From Glandiceps talaboti (lineage: Eukaryota; Hemichordata; Enteropneusta; Spengelidae): 64,000 bases of DNA. The notes beneath the pieces were generated by a model that searched no databases, had not been told where the DNA came from, and worked only from the letters and a program-made list of their open reading frames with translations. The stretch is taken from contig NC_135564.1 in the NCBI RefSeq assembly GCF_964340395.1, forward strand, positions 17,160,431-17,224,430. Reading direction: 5' to 3'. The translations under genes and the position numbers were made by a program. Shown piece by piece: positions 1-23,506 of the stretch (positions are counted from its first letter, which is position 1; each line of letters starts with the position of its first letter).

Positions 1-155
1 TACTTACCCAGCAAATATAGGGGATACAACAACATTAAGTTGTGATTCTGGTTACGTAGTGGCTGGAGATACACAATTGACATGTATTAATCCGACCTCT
101 TATAGTGGAAAAAAATGGGATTTCACTTTACCAGCATCTGCATGTGTACCAACAG
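1..155 (+). CDS. CCP/sushi exon, 5' end outside window
   Basis: Reading from base 2 gives an open frame that keeps the sushi pattern: PANIGDTTTLSCDSGY, then a TC cysteine, a Trp (KKWDF) and a last cysteine (SACVP). That is CCP cysteines 2, 3 and 4; the first cysteine lies before the window. The exon ends at 155 in front of a GTAAGG donor, after the first base of a codon (phase 1), like every other internal exon in this locus. Confidence 0.75.
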
Positions 156-992
156 GTAAGGAGTGTATGGTTGCAATTGTCATTAAATATATGTGGAAAC
201 TATGAGAAAGAATCGATCAGATGATGAAACTGTTGGAAAATCATTCAATGTCATGATGGAATACATAATAATGGCAACTCTAGGCAGAGAGTTGTACAAA
301 GCCTACCAGAGAACAAATCTAAATGAATCACAAAATAGATACATCCCATATACAACCTATGAGTCTTTCTTCTTCGTTTTTATTAGAGGGAAAAGGAATA
401 CGTGACTAAACAAAGTACAAACAAACCACTATTTTATTTTAACCTTGGATTTGTTTCTTATTTTAAAAAGAAATTGGCTATATTTAAAGTGAGAAATGTC
501 TTCTTGTAAAAAGCTTTGGCGTTTAAAACGAGCTGAGGGTTTGAACAAAATCTCCAAGCTTCGAGTGAAATGATGTTGAAAGTTGAAGCATCGATCATTA
601 TAAAACACTTTTTTTAAGAGCAAAGCAAATAATAGTCGGGCGTGTTTTCAAAAGTGATTCAGTATAAGATGTTCTCCGTCTTTCTTCACTCTTCAGGCAG
701 TGCTGTAACGTGTGATGACCCCGGGACGCCAGAAAATGGTTTACAGATTACAACATTGATATTCCCCGTGCATTATGGCGAACTATTAACATTCGATTGC
801 GACACTGGATTTACATTGACTGGCAATGAGACTATTATGTGTGACGCTACAGAGGATAATACAGGATACAACTGGAATTCATTGATACCGCAATGTCTTC
901 CCGACAGCAACACAGGGCAAAAAGTTGAATATACAGCAATATACGCAATTTTACTGTACCTGCAGATCTCGGAAATATACTTAATGTGCTGA
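1..992 (+). CDS. Unit 0: 3' end of an upstream CCP-containing gene (partial)
   Basis: Two exons are visible: join(<1-155, 697-992). The first is the C-terminal three quarters of a sushi/CCP domain and the second a full CCP followed by a short tail and a stop. Both are phase 1 at their shared junction. The gene begins outside the window. The terminal position of exon 697-992 is inferred from three things: the missing splice donor, the in-frame stop, and the fact that a signal-peptide exon of the next gene lies 6.3 kb downstream. The same arrangement recurs at 19531-19826 followed by 23443. CCP domains are disulfide-bonded extracellular modules used for protein and glycan contacts. The identity of the whole protein is unknown. 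Confidence 0.55.
156..696 (+). other. Intron between the two CCP exons of unit 0
   Basis: The intron starts with GTAAGG and ends with a pyrimidine tract plus CAG at 694-696. The open frame at 193-405 has no family features. From about 589 onward the sequence matches 19423 onward, the start of a long duplicated block. Confidence 0.5.
697..992 (+). CDS. Last exon of unit 0: CCP domain plus short tail and stop (copy 1)
   Basis: The acceptor is CTTCAG at 691-696 with phase 1 entry. The exon encodes one CCP domain with four cysteines (VTCDDPGTPENG, FDCDTGF, IMCDA, IPQC) and the typical Trp (YNWNS). Other CCP exons of this class (13973, 35244, 54023) splice out right after the last cysteine, but here that position reads CCCGACAG, with no GT. 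The frame runs on for about 30 residues to TGA at 990-992. The copy at 19531-19826 has the same length (296 bp), tail and stop. A terminal exon is therefore more likely than random donor loss, although loss before the duplication cannot be excluded. Confidence 0.6.
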
Positions 993-2366
993 AGTATACG
1001 TACACGAAAACGTATATTAGACATTGAATCTCCCGAAATATATAGTCCCATATGCTAAGTGTACACTAAAAGCTATTTGTCCTAGCTTCCAGTCTTGGTT
1101 TGCACATTGTAAATTTCACGAATTCGTTACAAAAATTGAGCCAATCAATAACAATAAGCTCACAAATGTGTAACTGAAATGCAGTGTCGCAACAAACAAC
1201 TTAATACACCAAAAGCACACTAACTCTAGAATGGTGCCATTTGAGAGGTGTCTCTTCACAAACCGGTGTTTAATGTGTGGTCGGGTGTGTAACTCTTGGG
1301 GAGGGGGTAGTCATTTTGAAGTTTATTTTAAAACAATTTACAAGAAGTGAGTGCGCAACATAATTCATACATATACATGCAACTGTTGATTTTAAACACC
1401 TTGTAAATTTGTATTGTCATTTTGTTACATAGGTACATGTATGTGAGGGTCAATTCGACCATGAAGGTATCAAGTAAGTATATGTAAAACAGGTACCAAA
1501 AGGTCAGATTAGTGCTGGTAAAATTTGGAATATATCTGTCATTGAATGTTATTCACATACTTCAAATTTCAATTGTCATCAGGTCCGACAAGTTGCTGTA
1601 ACTCTGCAAAGCGGTTGGTCCTTACAGAAATCTGTTGGTCTCAGATCAATATAGCACACTATTCATTAGATGAAATTCATTTATTGCATTGACCTAGTAG
1701 TGACGACACAGTAAGACAATTTAAGATTAAAGCGCAAAGAAAAATCATGATGAATTACTTTAAGAAATTAGACTTTTATTTTATAAGTACATTTATTTAA
1801 ATATGATTGTAATTGTCACTTGAATGGCACAAAACATTTTGAATACTTAATATAATTTGTCATTGAAATCGTGTTTTGAAGAAGCATGCCTAAACGAAAT
1901 GTTTTATTCAGACACTTTAATTTGCAGTATAGGGAGGATGAATTTTTCTTATCTCTTAATTTATTCGCAAGTAATATGCAATATCACCTTGAAGTACTGA
2001 GCTGCTATACATTTATGTATAACTGAAATGAGAATGATTTGATGAAACATGAAAGTAACCTGTTCTGGTACATGTGCATATTTATATGTATTTGTAGTAC
2101 ATTATTCGTAATGTTCAATATTTAATCTCTCCATCTTTTCTCTGACCTGTAAAACTCTTGTTAAGACAAAGTAACACATTACTTTATGTAACTACTAAAT
2201 TTGATAGCAGCCATAATTTAATTTCCCTACTGGGATTATTGTAAGAATAGCGGTGGGTGATAAGATGTTAACAGTAAGTTTATTATTAAACCGTGGAATT
2301 AATCAAGCAGCGATAAGTTAAACAGGGTTTAATTAAATAATTTTCGAATTTCTTAATTGTTGTAAT
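993..2366 (+). other. Downstream flank of unit 0, duplicated at about 19827-21195
   Basis: No gene was recognised. The stretch is collinear with the sequence after the second copy of the last CCP exon. An ATTAAA hexamer at 1726-1731, conserved at 20550-20555, could be a polyadenylation signal, but it lies about 730 bp past the stop. The final bases TAAT (2363-2366) are the target-site duplication of the LTR insertion that follows. Confidence 0.4.
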
Positions 2367-2979
2367 TGTGACGGTATGAGCCGCCACCTCATAAGGTTTA
2401 TTTAGTAGTTTAGTTACCATATTAATTACTGTTTACTGTTTGTTAGACCCAAAGCGTGTTATTGGGACAGCTAGTACTTTTACTTCATAGAGCTGGGTCA
2501 TTTTCGCTATTTCTGGACCAATCCGGAAGGACTACGTCACCTCCGGACAGTTAGCAACATTATAGCCAGTTTGAGCTGGAAATACACAGGTTTACATGTG
2601 GTTTGTAGTTTTACAGAGAGTTAAGTTTAGCGTGAACGGTCGAGTAGTGCGGACAGTTTGTTGTAAGGTCCGGTTAGTTGTAGTATGCAGACCGTCGTAT
2701 GTAAGGGGAGAACCATTTGATTTTTTTTTGATTTTTTTTTTTTTTGGGGGGGGGGGATAGGTATGGCAGCAATTTTTTCCCCATCACTGTGACAGCAATT
2801 TTTTTTTCTATTGTCAGTCCTGCATCAAATTATTTTTTTCCATATGCAGAAGCAATGCAATTTTTTCTATACCTACATGTCACTGGTTCACAACTAACTT
2901 GTTCTGTGTAAGTAGCAATAAGTAGCAGTTAACAATCCATGCTTCTATTTAAGATAGATAGCTGGTATAAAATCCATGA

Positions 2980-3198
2980 GGAGCTGACTGATCACTTGGC
3001 TAATTAAACTGACCTTTAAACCAATTTATTATTACCAAACAAAATAATCAAGTTTGAACCAACCAACCAACCAATGCTTCCACTTATTAACAAACTTGAT
3101 CTAACAACCCACAGTTGCTTATATGGTAAACGCAATGTCATACTGTAACACTTATTTGATATCGATAGTGTTAGGAATCCCCTTTCCTTTATTACTAA
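2980..3198 (+). repeat. Left pseudo-LTR of a Penelope-like element
   Basis: This is a direct repeat of 4540-4735. Shared segments include CTTGGCTAA, TGACCTTTAAACC, AAAATAATCAAGT and the stretch CTTATTTGATATCGATAGTG with its counterpart CTTATTTAATATCGATGGTG. The two copies flank a Penelope-type reverse transcriptase remnant, which is the pLTR layout of Penelope-like elements. Confidence 0.55.
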
Positions 3199-3437
3199 CG
3201 GCCCTTTTCACATCCTCCAAAAAGAGAACTGCCAAACCACTAAACTATAGTTTCAACAAATAAAGTCTTGAGGATAATCTCCCGATATGGATAGAAGAAA
3301 ATTTTCAAAACAAAAACACGAAACACACCTTAAACACCTTGGTAAATTATAAATAAATCCAAAAGAAAATACAAACGGTGGTTTTCCTCTAGTAGCCTCT
3401 GTTTGTAGATGTCTACAAACAAACATGTGGTTGTAGT

Positions 3438-4265
3438 ATGGGCTCACCAGCTTCTCCAGAGATAGCTGACATCGCATTCCACAAACTTGAGTGTCGCATT
3501 ATTGAACCATACATGGATAAAATATCACTTTGGACACGTTTCAGAGATGTCATATTCATGCTATTCCGTGGCACACAATCTGAACTCAATATTCTGAGTG
3601 AAAAGATAAATGAAATGCACCCAACATTAAAATTCTCATTGGTCAGCTCAGAAACGGAGTGGGCATGGCATGCCTTGATTTGGTGATTTACAAAGGTCAT
3701 AGGTTCAAACAAACCAAAAGGTTGGATATCAAGACTCACGCCAAACTAGTCTAGTTCCTATAAAGTATCGATCGTTACGGTTTATACAATGTGTGGTTAT
3801 AGAAACCACATTGTGGTCGTCCAGACTACACCAAACTGACCGACACTTTTCAGTACCTCCACAGACAATCATGTCACCCAAATTCGGTCTTTAATGGTTT
3901 TTATTATAGACGAAACAATGAGGCATGAACGTGCAGTAACGAAGAAGATTTCCAAAACAAATTGAAATTCTTCATAAACAAATTGACACAAAGAGGATAC
4001 AACAAATCAGAAGTGATTCGCTCGTTAGGTCCGTTATGAGAATAGGGAGACTTATCTCCAAAATCGGACACCAACTCAAGAGATTCCTCTAGTCTTCAAA
4101 ACAACATATATAGTCCCAACATCAAAGCGTGTAAACTAAAAGACGCAATAACAAAACATTGGGAACTGCTAGAAAATAATGTAACCTTGAACCAACTCAA
4201 CCCAACCAAACCAATCATAGCACAGAAAAGAACGAAACAAAAATCTTAAAGACATCCTTATCACA
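3438..4265 (+). pseudogene. Penelope-like element reverse transcriptase remnant
   Basis: Conserved Penelope RT blocks appear in order across shifting frames. First is MGSPASPEIADIAF, then HPTLKFSLV (the HPTIKFT-type block). After a frame change near 3665 comes LDLVIYKGHRFKQ, then TDTFQYLHRQSCHPNS and CSNEEDFQNKL, RGYNKSEV, ending in a KHWELL...PIIAQKR-like segment. The catalytic YxDD block is decayed (RFRDVIF), and the frame is broken at least twice. The 5' half of the RT and the GIY-YIG region are not recognisable. The copy is dead. Confidence 0.7.
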
Positions 4266-4539
4266 ACTAAACTGAAGTCCTCTGCCTCTAAAAGCAAGAC
4301 TGAAAATAGCCTTGCTGGTCATAATGTGATTGAAATACTTAGCATCTCTGCTTCATGAACAATATTAAATTTTAAGCCAAATGCGAGAACGCTGTCTTGT
4401 TAGACATAACTGCGAAGGACCCCAACAGCCGGTCCGAAACGTCTTAAAAGAAGAGTCAACTAGGTATCAACCAGGGGACGAATCGCCAATGTCTTCCCTG
4501 CTACCCCACCCTAATACCAGGGTCAATAACCTTGACAAA

Positions 4540-4735
4540 CTGGTCACTTGGCTAACTGACCTTTAAACCCATTTATTATACCAATTTACAAAATAATCAA
4601 GTATGAACCTTCTTTGGTAAATGATTTCACTTATTAACAACCTTAAATTAACAACCCTGTGGGTATATGGTAAATGCAATGTCATACACTTATTTAATAT
4701 CGATGGTGTGTGGAGTCCCTTTCCCTTTATTACCG
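4540..4735 (+). repeat. Right pseudo-LTR of the Penelope-like element
   Basis: Direct repeat partner of 2980-3198, in the same orientation on the other side of the RT remnant. It shows small indels and substitutions relative to the left copy. Confidence 0.55.
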
Positions 4736-5150
4736 CCCAAATTTAGCTGATTTCAGCACATCACAACAATTTTTTTTACTTTCTTTCTGTTTGAACATTT
4801 TTCCCCTCAAGCTATTATTGGCTCAAATTATTTGTTTTCCTCCTTCACCTGCCGACAATTTTTTTTCTCAAAATCCCCCTCCCCCTCCCCCCGAAATCAA
4901 ATGGTTCTCCCTAAGATCTGGTATTGCAAACACGTGAACTGTATTGGGTTGATGACGGAAAATAAAGTATGGCTGATGTGTTGAATTGTAGGCGACTAGT
5001 TATCGTTTTATTCGCATCCTGTGGGACGTTAACCCCTAGGCGAGGACGCGCTCCAATATAACTCAGGAGCGGGAACCCAAGATAAATTTGCACAGATCTG
5101 TCTATGGCCGATTGTCTGATCGGCTGGGCAATAGACGGGCGATTGTTACA

Positions 5151-6101
5151 TAATGTCATCATATAACACGCGCCTTGTATCATTTTATAGCCAATCATCA
5201 CAAGCAATCAATTTAAAGGCTTATTTTCATTTCCTTGTATTATTTTACGTTTATTAAGAGTATTAAAATAAACTCCCTGAAGATATTCCAATAAACTGTA
5301 GTATTATTGTTAATCTTCATTTACAAAACACTGACATACCTACTGTCGACATGTCTCAGTAATGTCAAGATGTTTATTTATCAGCACACGACGTGTATTG
5401 GAAATTACGACATTGAACTCACCCTGTAAACATTGAACAGTTTTCACACTTGGGGAAACAGTAAAAACAATCACCAGCGGAGAAACCCGTATATCTTTCA
5501 CTGAAGTACCGCAAAAAGCATGAATTACGCACGACTGCCATCTCGAAACAACGTTGTCATTTGTAATTGATGCGTGTCGGCCAATGTCTAATTGAAATCA
5601 AGGTCGAACTCTTCATGTTAATGTTGGTGACTTTGACCACAAAGTGGTCAATTTTTGGCCAATTCGTCAATTCAAACACCAATTTTCAGAGTGGAATGAT
5701 ATGCGAATGATACTGAACGTTTTCGATGTACTGACTATATATTTATTTCACCGCTAGCAACACACCTAGACTTATTAAAAGTGAAATTCCGTGTAGTAAT
5801 AGTGGTAAAGCACACATGTTCTATTTCCATTGTTCATTATCACATCATTAACCATGAAAAGAGCCAATACTGTAGACTAGTGATATTTGTGTGTTATCTT
5901 TATTGTGTCTATCTCAACATGAAACCTTGTGATCAGTCTCACTAATCGATCTTCACAGTTTGCAAGGTATTATATCGAAATCAAATATAATGGGTGCGTA
6001 TTTGCCAGGAAGCTGTCGTCGCAATAGCCTACCAACGTTCATCAAGACGTTCCTTTTGTCACAAGCAGTTATTTTATTACCTTAAGTAATCCATAATTGC
6101 C

Positions 6102-6134
<33 letters not shown>

Positions 6135-7220
6135 GACTGTCTCTGTCTGTCATGGTACAGAGATGCTTCACTCCATAGTAACTTAGCGACGGTAGCACTC
6201 TAAGTACACGTTTTTAGTAAGGTTGGCAGATTCTGGATGGGCATCACTCATTCAAGAGAATGTATGTGTTATAAAAAAATGACGAGAACATAATTACCCT
6301 ACCAATTATCACTGCAACACAATCCCAACCGTGTATGTGTATATACGGGAGTCAATTGTTCCCTTTGAGTTGACAACACATAATTATAATGACCGTATAA
6401 CTGTAAAGGTGCATAAAACATTGTAAGAAGAAACTTTGGCTCAACAATTTAACAAACAAACAAACAATCAAACAAACAAACAAACAAACAAACAACGTGA
6501 CTCTCCTCGAAATGTGGGAATGACAATTTATTACCCTCACCCAATCCCGCACCACCTCGGTTGGTAATTTACGTCCTAGAAGACTTTGAACGTAATAATT
6601 AACCCTCCTGTATTGCGTATGATCAGGTTGCCTAGCTCGATTTTTGTCTGGGTTTATCGTGAAATTTCAAGTAAAGTAGGTTTATGATACAGATCAACTG
6701 ATACCCTATAGCAAGAAGACGGAACACAGCTCAACCAACAAGGCTGTCTTGTAAACAGAGAGGGCGCCCACTCTGTTTTTTATTCACGATCTCTCCCCCA
6801 GACCACTGAATATTGTAAAGAGTTGGGTTTTTATTCCTTTGACAAAATTTATTATACGGCCAGAAAAGGCTATGACTACGGCGAAACCTGGATTTTATAT
6901 ATGTATACGCGAGCTTCTTCACACAGATGGCGCGCAGTCGAGGTTTATCAGAGAATAAATTATCTTTTCGTTAAAATTTGGACCCTGTCTGGAATCGAAC
7001 AAAAGTGTTTATCGCTTGAACTGCACGTAGTGTATATTCCTCTAACAAACGCCAATGAATAAGTTTGCTTAGTTGTATTGTTATTGTTCAATACGTCATC
7101 GAATCTCAATGGAGTCACGATTTTACTATTAGCCATCTTTTCATTCATGACAAAAGAAGAATTAAAAATGAATACTCCTGAAAACTTTGAACCAGGAACT
7201 TTTGAGAGAAGAGATCCACG
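5151..7220 (+). other. Intergenic DNA upstream of gene A, duplicated at about 21196-23325
   Basis: No gene was recognised. The stretch is collinear with the region upstream of gene B. It includes a CTGT microsatellite at 6101-6152 and a CAAA-rich run near 6455-6495. The minus-strand frame at 6960-7259 has a counterpart at 23074-23331 only because the whole block is duplicated. Confidence 0.5.
6101..6152. repeat. CTGT microsatellite
   Basis: Tandem CTGT tetranucleotides. The duplicated locus at 22157-22270 carries the same array with different length and interruptions. Confidence 0.9.
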
Positions 7221-7224
7221 CCCA

Positions 7225-7230
7225 TATAAA
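7225..7230 (+). promoter_or_regulatory. Candidate TATA box of gene A
   Basis: CATATAAAG contains TATAAA 112 bp before the ATG of the signal-peptide exon, which would give a 5'UTR of about 80 nt. The motif and spacing are kept in the duplicate (23331-23336, ATG at 23443). Confidence 0.45.
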
Positions 7231-7336
7231 GATAGTAACTCGGTTTTTATCACCAGCATTCGCTGTTGAGTCTGTGTCGGGAACGGATTAACCCGTCACT
7301 CTACACTTTTGAAGAACAGAAGCGACACCAATTAAC

Positions 7337-19826
<12,490 letters not shown>

Positions 19827-22156
19827 AGTATACGTACGAAAACGTATATTAGACATTGAATCTCCCGAAATATATAGTCCCATAGACTTAGTGTACACTA
19901 AAAGCCATTTGTCCTAGCTTCCAGTCTTGGTTTGCACATTGTAAATTTCACGTATTCATTACAAATATTGAGCCAATCAATAACAATAAGCTCAGAAATG
20001 TGTAACTGAAATGTAGTGTCGCAACAAACAACTTAATACACCAAAAGCACACTAACTCTAGAATGGTGCCATTTGAGAGGTGTCTCTTCACAAACCGGTG
20101 TTTAATGTGTGGTCGGGTGTGTAACTCTTGGGGAGGGGGTAGTCATTTTGAAGTTTATTTTAAAACGATTTACAAGAGGTGAGTGCGCAGCATAATTCAT
20201 ACATATACATGCAACTGTTGATTTTAAACACCTTGTAAATTATGTATTGTCATTTTGTTACATAGGTACATCAATTCGACCATGAAAGTATCAAGTAAGT
20301 AAATGTAAAACAGGTACCACAAGGTCATATTAGTGCTGGTAAAATTTGGAATATCCATGTCATTGAATAAATGTTATTCACATACTTCAAATTTCAATTA
20401 GTCACTAGGTCCGACAAGTTGCTGTAACTCTGCAGAGCAGTTGGTCCATACATAAATCTGTTGGTCTCAGATCAATATCACACTGTTCATTAGATGAAAT
20501 TCATTTATTGCATTGACCTAGTAGTGAGGACACAGTAAGACAATTTAAGATTAAAGCGCAAAGAAAAATCATGATGAATTACTTTAAGAAATTAGACTTT
20601 TATTTTATAAGTACATTTATTTAAATATGATTGTAATTGTCACTTGAATGGCACAAAACATTTTGAATACTTAATATAATTTGTCATTGAAATCGTGTTT
20701 TGAAGAAGCATGCCTAAACGAAATGTTTTATTCAGACACTTTAATTTGCAGTATAGGGAGGATGAATTTTTCGTATCTCTGAATTTATTCGTATCTATAT
20801 AGCAGGTAATATGTAATATCACATTGAAGTACTGAGCTGCTATACATTTATGTATAACTGAAATGAGAATGATTTGGTGAAACATGAAAGTAACCTGTTC
20901 TGGTACATGTGCATATTTATATGCATTTGTAATACAATGTTTGTAATGTTCAATATTTGATCTCTCAATCTTTTCTCTCACCTGTTACACTCTTGTTAAG
21001 TAACTCAATACATTATATAAGTACTAAACTTGATAGTAGCCATAATTCAATTTACTCACAGGGCTAATTGTAAGAATAGTGGTGGGTTACAAGATGTTAT
21101 GATAAGAAATGTATTATTAATCGTGGAATAAATCAAGCAACGATAAGTTAAACAGTTTAATTAAATAATTTTCACATTCCTTAATTGTTGTAATGTTATC
21201 ATATATCACGCGCCTTGCATCATTTTATATCATCGCAATTTACAATAAATATAAAGGCTTATTTACATATCCTTCTATTATTCATTGTATGTTTATTAAT
21301 AGTATTAAAATAAACTACCTGAAGATATTTCAATGAAGTGTAGTATCATGGTCAATCTTCATTTACAAAATACTGACGCGCACCTACTGTCTCAGTAATG
21401 TCAAGAGTTTTATTTATCAGCACATGACATCTATTAGGAATTATGACCTTGAACTCACCCTGTAAAAATTGAACAATTTTTACACTTAAGGAAAGAGTGA
21501 AAAAAATCACCAGCTGAGAAACTCGCATATCTTTCATTGAAGTACCGTAAAACATGAATTATGCACGACTGCCATCTTGAAAAACGTTGTCATTTTGTAA
21601 CTGATGCGAGTCGGCCAATGTCTAGGTTGAACTCTTTATGCCAATGTTGGTGACTTTGACCACAAAGTGCACAATTTTTAGCCAATTCGTCAATTCAAAC
21701 ACGCATCTTCAGATTAAACTGATAATTATGCAAATGATACTGAATGTTTTCGATATACTGGCCATATATTTATTTTACCGCTAGCAACACGCCTTGTGAC
21801 GACACACTTAATGGAAGTGAAATTCCATGTAGTATAGTGGTAAAGCACACACATTCTATTTTCACTATTTACAGTTACATTATTATATTATCATTATCTT
21901 ATCATTAACCATGAAAGGAGCCAACACTGTAAGACTAGTGATATTTGTGTGTTACCTTTATTGTGTCTATCTCAACATGAAACCTTCTGATCAGTCTCAC
22001 TAATATTGATAGTTTGCAACTTGGAGGTATTATGTCGAAATCAAATGCAATGGGTGCGTATTTGCCAGAAAGCTGTCGTCACAATGGGCAAAAGATATTC
22101 ATCAAGATTTTCGTTTTCTTTGAAGCAGTGGTTTTATTGTCTGAAGTAATTGATAA

Positions 22157-22187
<31 letters not shown>

Positions 22188-23330
22188 ACTGGCTGCCTGT
22201 ATGTCTGTCTGTCTGTCTGTCTGTCTGTCTGGCTGGCTGGCTGGCTGCCTCGCTGGCTATCTCTGTCTGTCATCAATTCCTCAAGAATATTTGGGCCAAG
22301 ATTCTATAGATGAGCATATTATTAAATACGTATTTTAGGCTTCACTCCATAGTAACTAAGCGATGGAAGCTTTCTAAGTACATATATTTGGTTGTTTTTA
22401 GTAAAGTTATCAGATTCTGGATGGGCATCACTCACTCGATAACAATTGTTTTAAAAATATAGCGACAACATAATTACCCTACCAATTATCACAACAACCC
22501 AAGCCCTTCAGTGTATGTGTATAGGGGGGGGTCAGGATCGACATTTTTTCCCTTTGATTTGACAAAAAATAATGACCGTAAAACTGTAAAGGTACATAAA
22601 ATGTGGCTCTCCTCGAAATGTGGGAATGACAATTTTTAACCCACACCAAATCCTGTACCTCCCTTTGAAATTTACGTCCTAATTTACGTAATAATTAACC
22701 CTCCTGTATTGCGTATGATCAGTTTGCCTCGCTCGATGTCTGACTTGATTTACTGTGGAAGTGGTGCAATTTCAAGTAATAAGGTAAGATTGTGATACAG
22801 ATCAACCGATACCTCACAGCTAGCTAGGAGACGGAAACACAAATCAACCAACAAGGCTGTCTTGGGACAGAGAGGGCGCCCACTCTGTATTTATTCACGA
22901 TTTCTCCCCAGACCACTGAATATTGTAAAGGTGTGGGTTTTTATTCCTTTGATACAGTTTTGTTATACGGTCAAGGCTACGACTGCGGCGAAACCTACAT
23001 TTTAGATATGTATATATTGTTCACGCACAGATGGTTCGCAGTCGAGGTTAGCAGAGAATAAATGAACTGTTCGTCAAAATTTGGACGCTATCTGAAATTG
23101 AGCAAAAGTGTTTATCGCTTGAACTGCACGTAGTGAATATATTCCTCTAACAAACGCCAATGAATAAGTTTGCTTAGTTGTATTGTTGTTGTTCAATACT
23201 TCAACAAATCTCAATGGCGTCGTGATTTTACTATTAGCCATCTTTTCATTCATGACAAAAGAAGAACTAAAAATAAATACTCGTGAAAACTTTGAACCAG
23301 GAACTTTTAGAAGAAAGAAATCCACTCTCA
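19827..23330 (+). other. Intergenic region between gene A and gene B
   Basis: Collinear with 993-7224 without the LTR nest. Contains an ATTAAA at 20550-20555, an AATAAA near 20367 and the CTGT/CTGG repeats at 22157-22270. No gene recognised. Confidence 0.5.
22157..22270. repeat. CTGT microsatellite with GGCT interruptions
   Basis: Tandem tetranucleotides corresponding to 6101-6152 but longer and interrupted. Confidence 0.9.
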
Positions 23331-23336
23331 TATAAA
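23331..23336 (+). promoter_or_regulatory. Candidate TATA box of gene B
   Basis: TATAAA in CATATAAAG, 112 bp before the ATG at 23443, the same motif and spacing as in gene A. Confidence 0.45.
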
Positions 23337-23442
23337 GATAGTAACTCGGGGTTTTTCACCAACATTAGCTGTTGAGCCTGTGTTGGGAACGGATTAACCC
23401 GTCACTCTACACTTTTGAAGAACAGAAGCAACACCAATTAAC

Positions 23443-23506
23443 ATGCTACTTTCTTTACAGACCTCGATTATCATCGTGTTGATATGTTCTAGAGTTGTGT
23501 CGGAAG
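23443..23506 (+). CDS. Signal-peptide exon of gene B
   Basis: ATG at 23443, 64 bp, donor GTAAGA at 23507, phase 1. MLLSLQTS, hydrophobic core [13 protein letters not shown]. Joined to CCP1 of cassette B it gives a Glu next to the predicted cleavage site. Near-identical to 7337-7400. Confidence 0.65.

Larger units (their letters stand above)
2706..4911. mobile_element. TIR element nested in the LTR
   Basis: The left end GGGAGAACCATTTGATTT (2706-2723) is matched by its inverted copy at the right end (4894-4911). TAAG flanks both sides (2702-2705, 4912-4915) as a target-site duplication inside the LTR. Just inside the termini are T- and G-rich runs on the left and the complementary C-rich run on the right. 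No transposase frame was seen. The superfamily is not assigned. Confidence 0.6.
2367..5150. mobile_element. LTR (solo) inserted in the duplicated block and split by nested elements
   Basis: The element begins TGTGACGG and ends GATTGTTACA, with TG...CA termini, flanked by a TAAT target-site duplication (2363-2366 and 5151-5154). The second copy of the block has the uninterrupted site TTGTAATGTTATC near 21195, with a single TAAT, which proves the boundaries. Removing the nested element (2706-4911 plus its 4-bp duplication) leaves an LTR of about 574 bp with an AATAAA near 4961. No gag or pol remains. Reading it as a solo LTR is inference. Confidence 0.7.

Noticed and set aside
6960-7259. Minus-strand frame conserved at 23074-23331, and 7841-8074 with 23981-24229
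   Set aside because: Conserved only because the whole block is duplicated. They overlap or adjoin the promoter region of the lectin genes and match no family.
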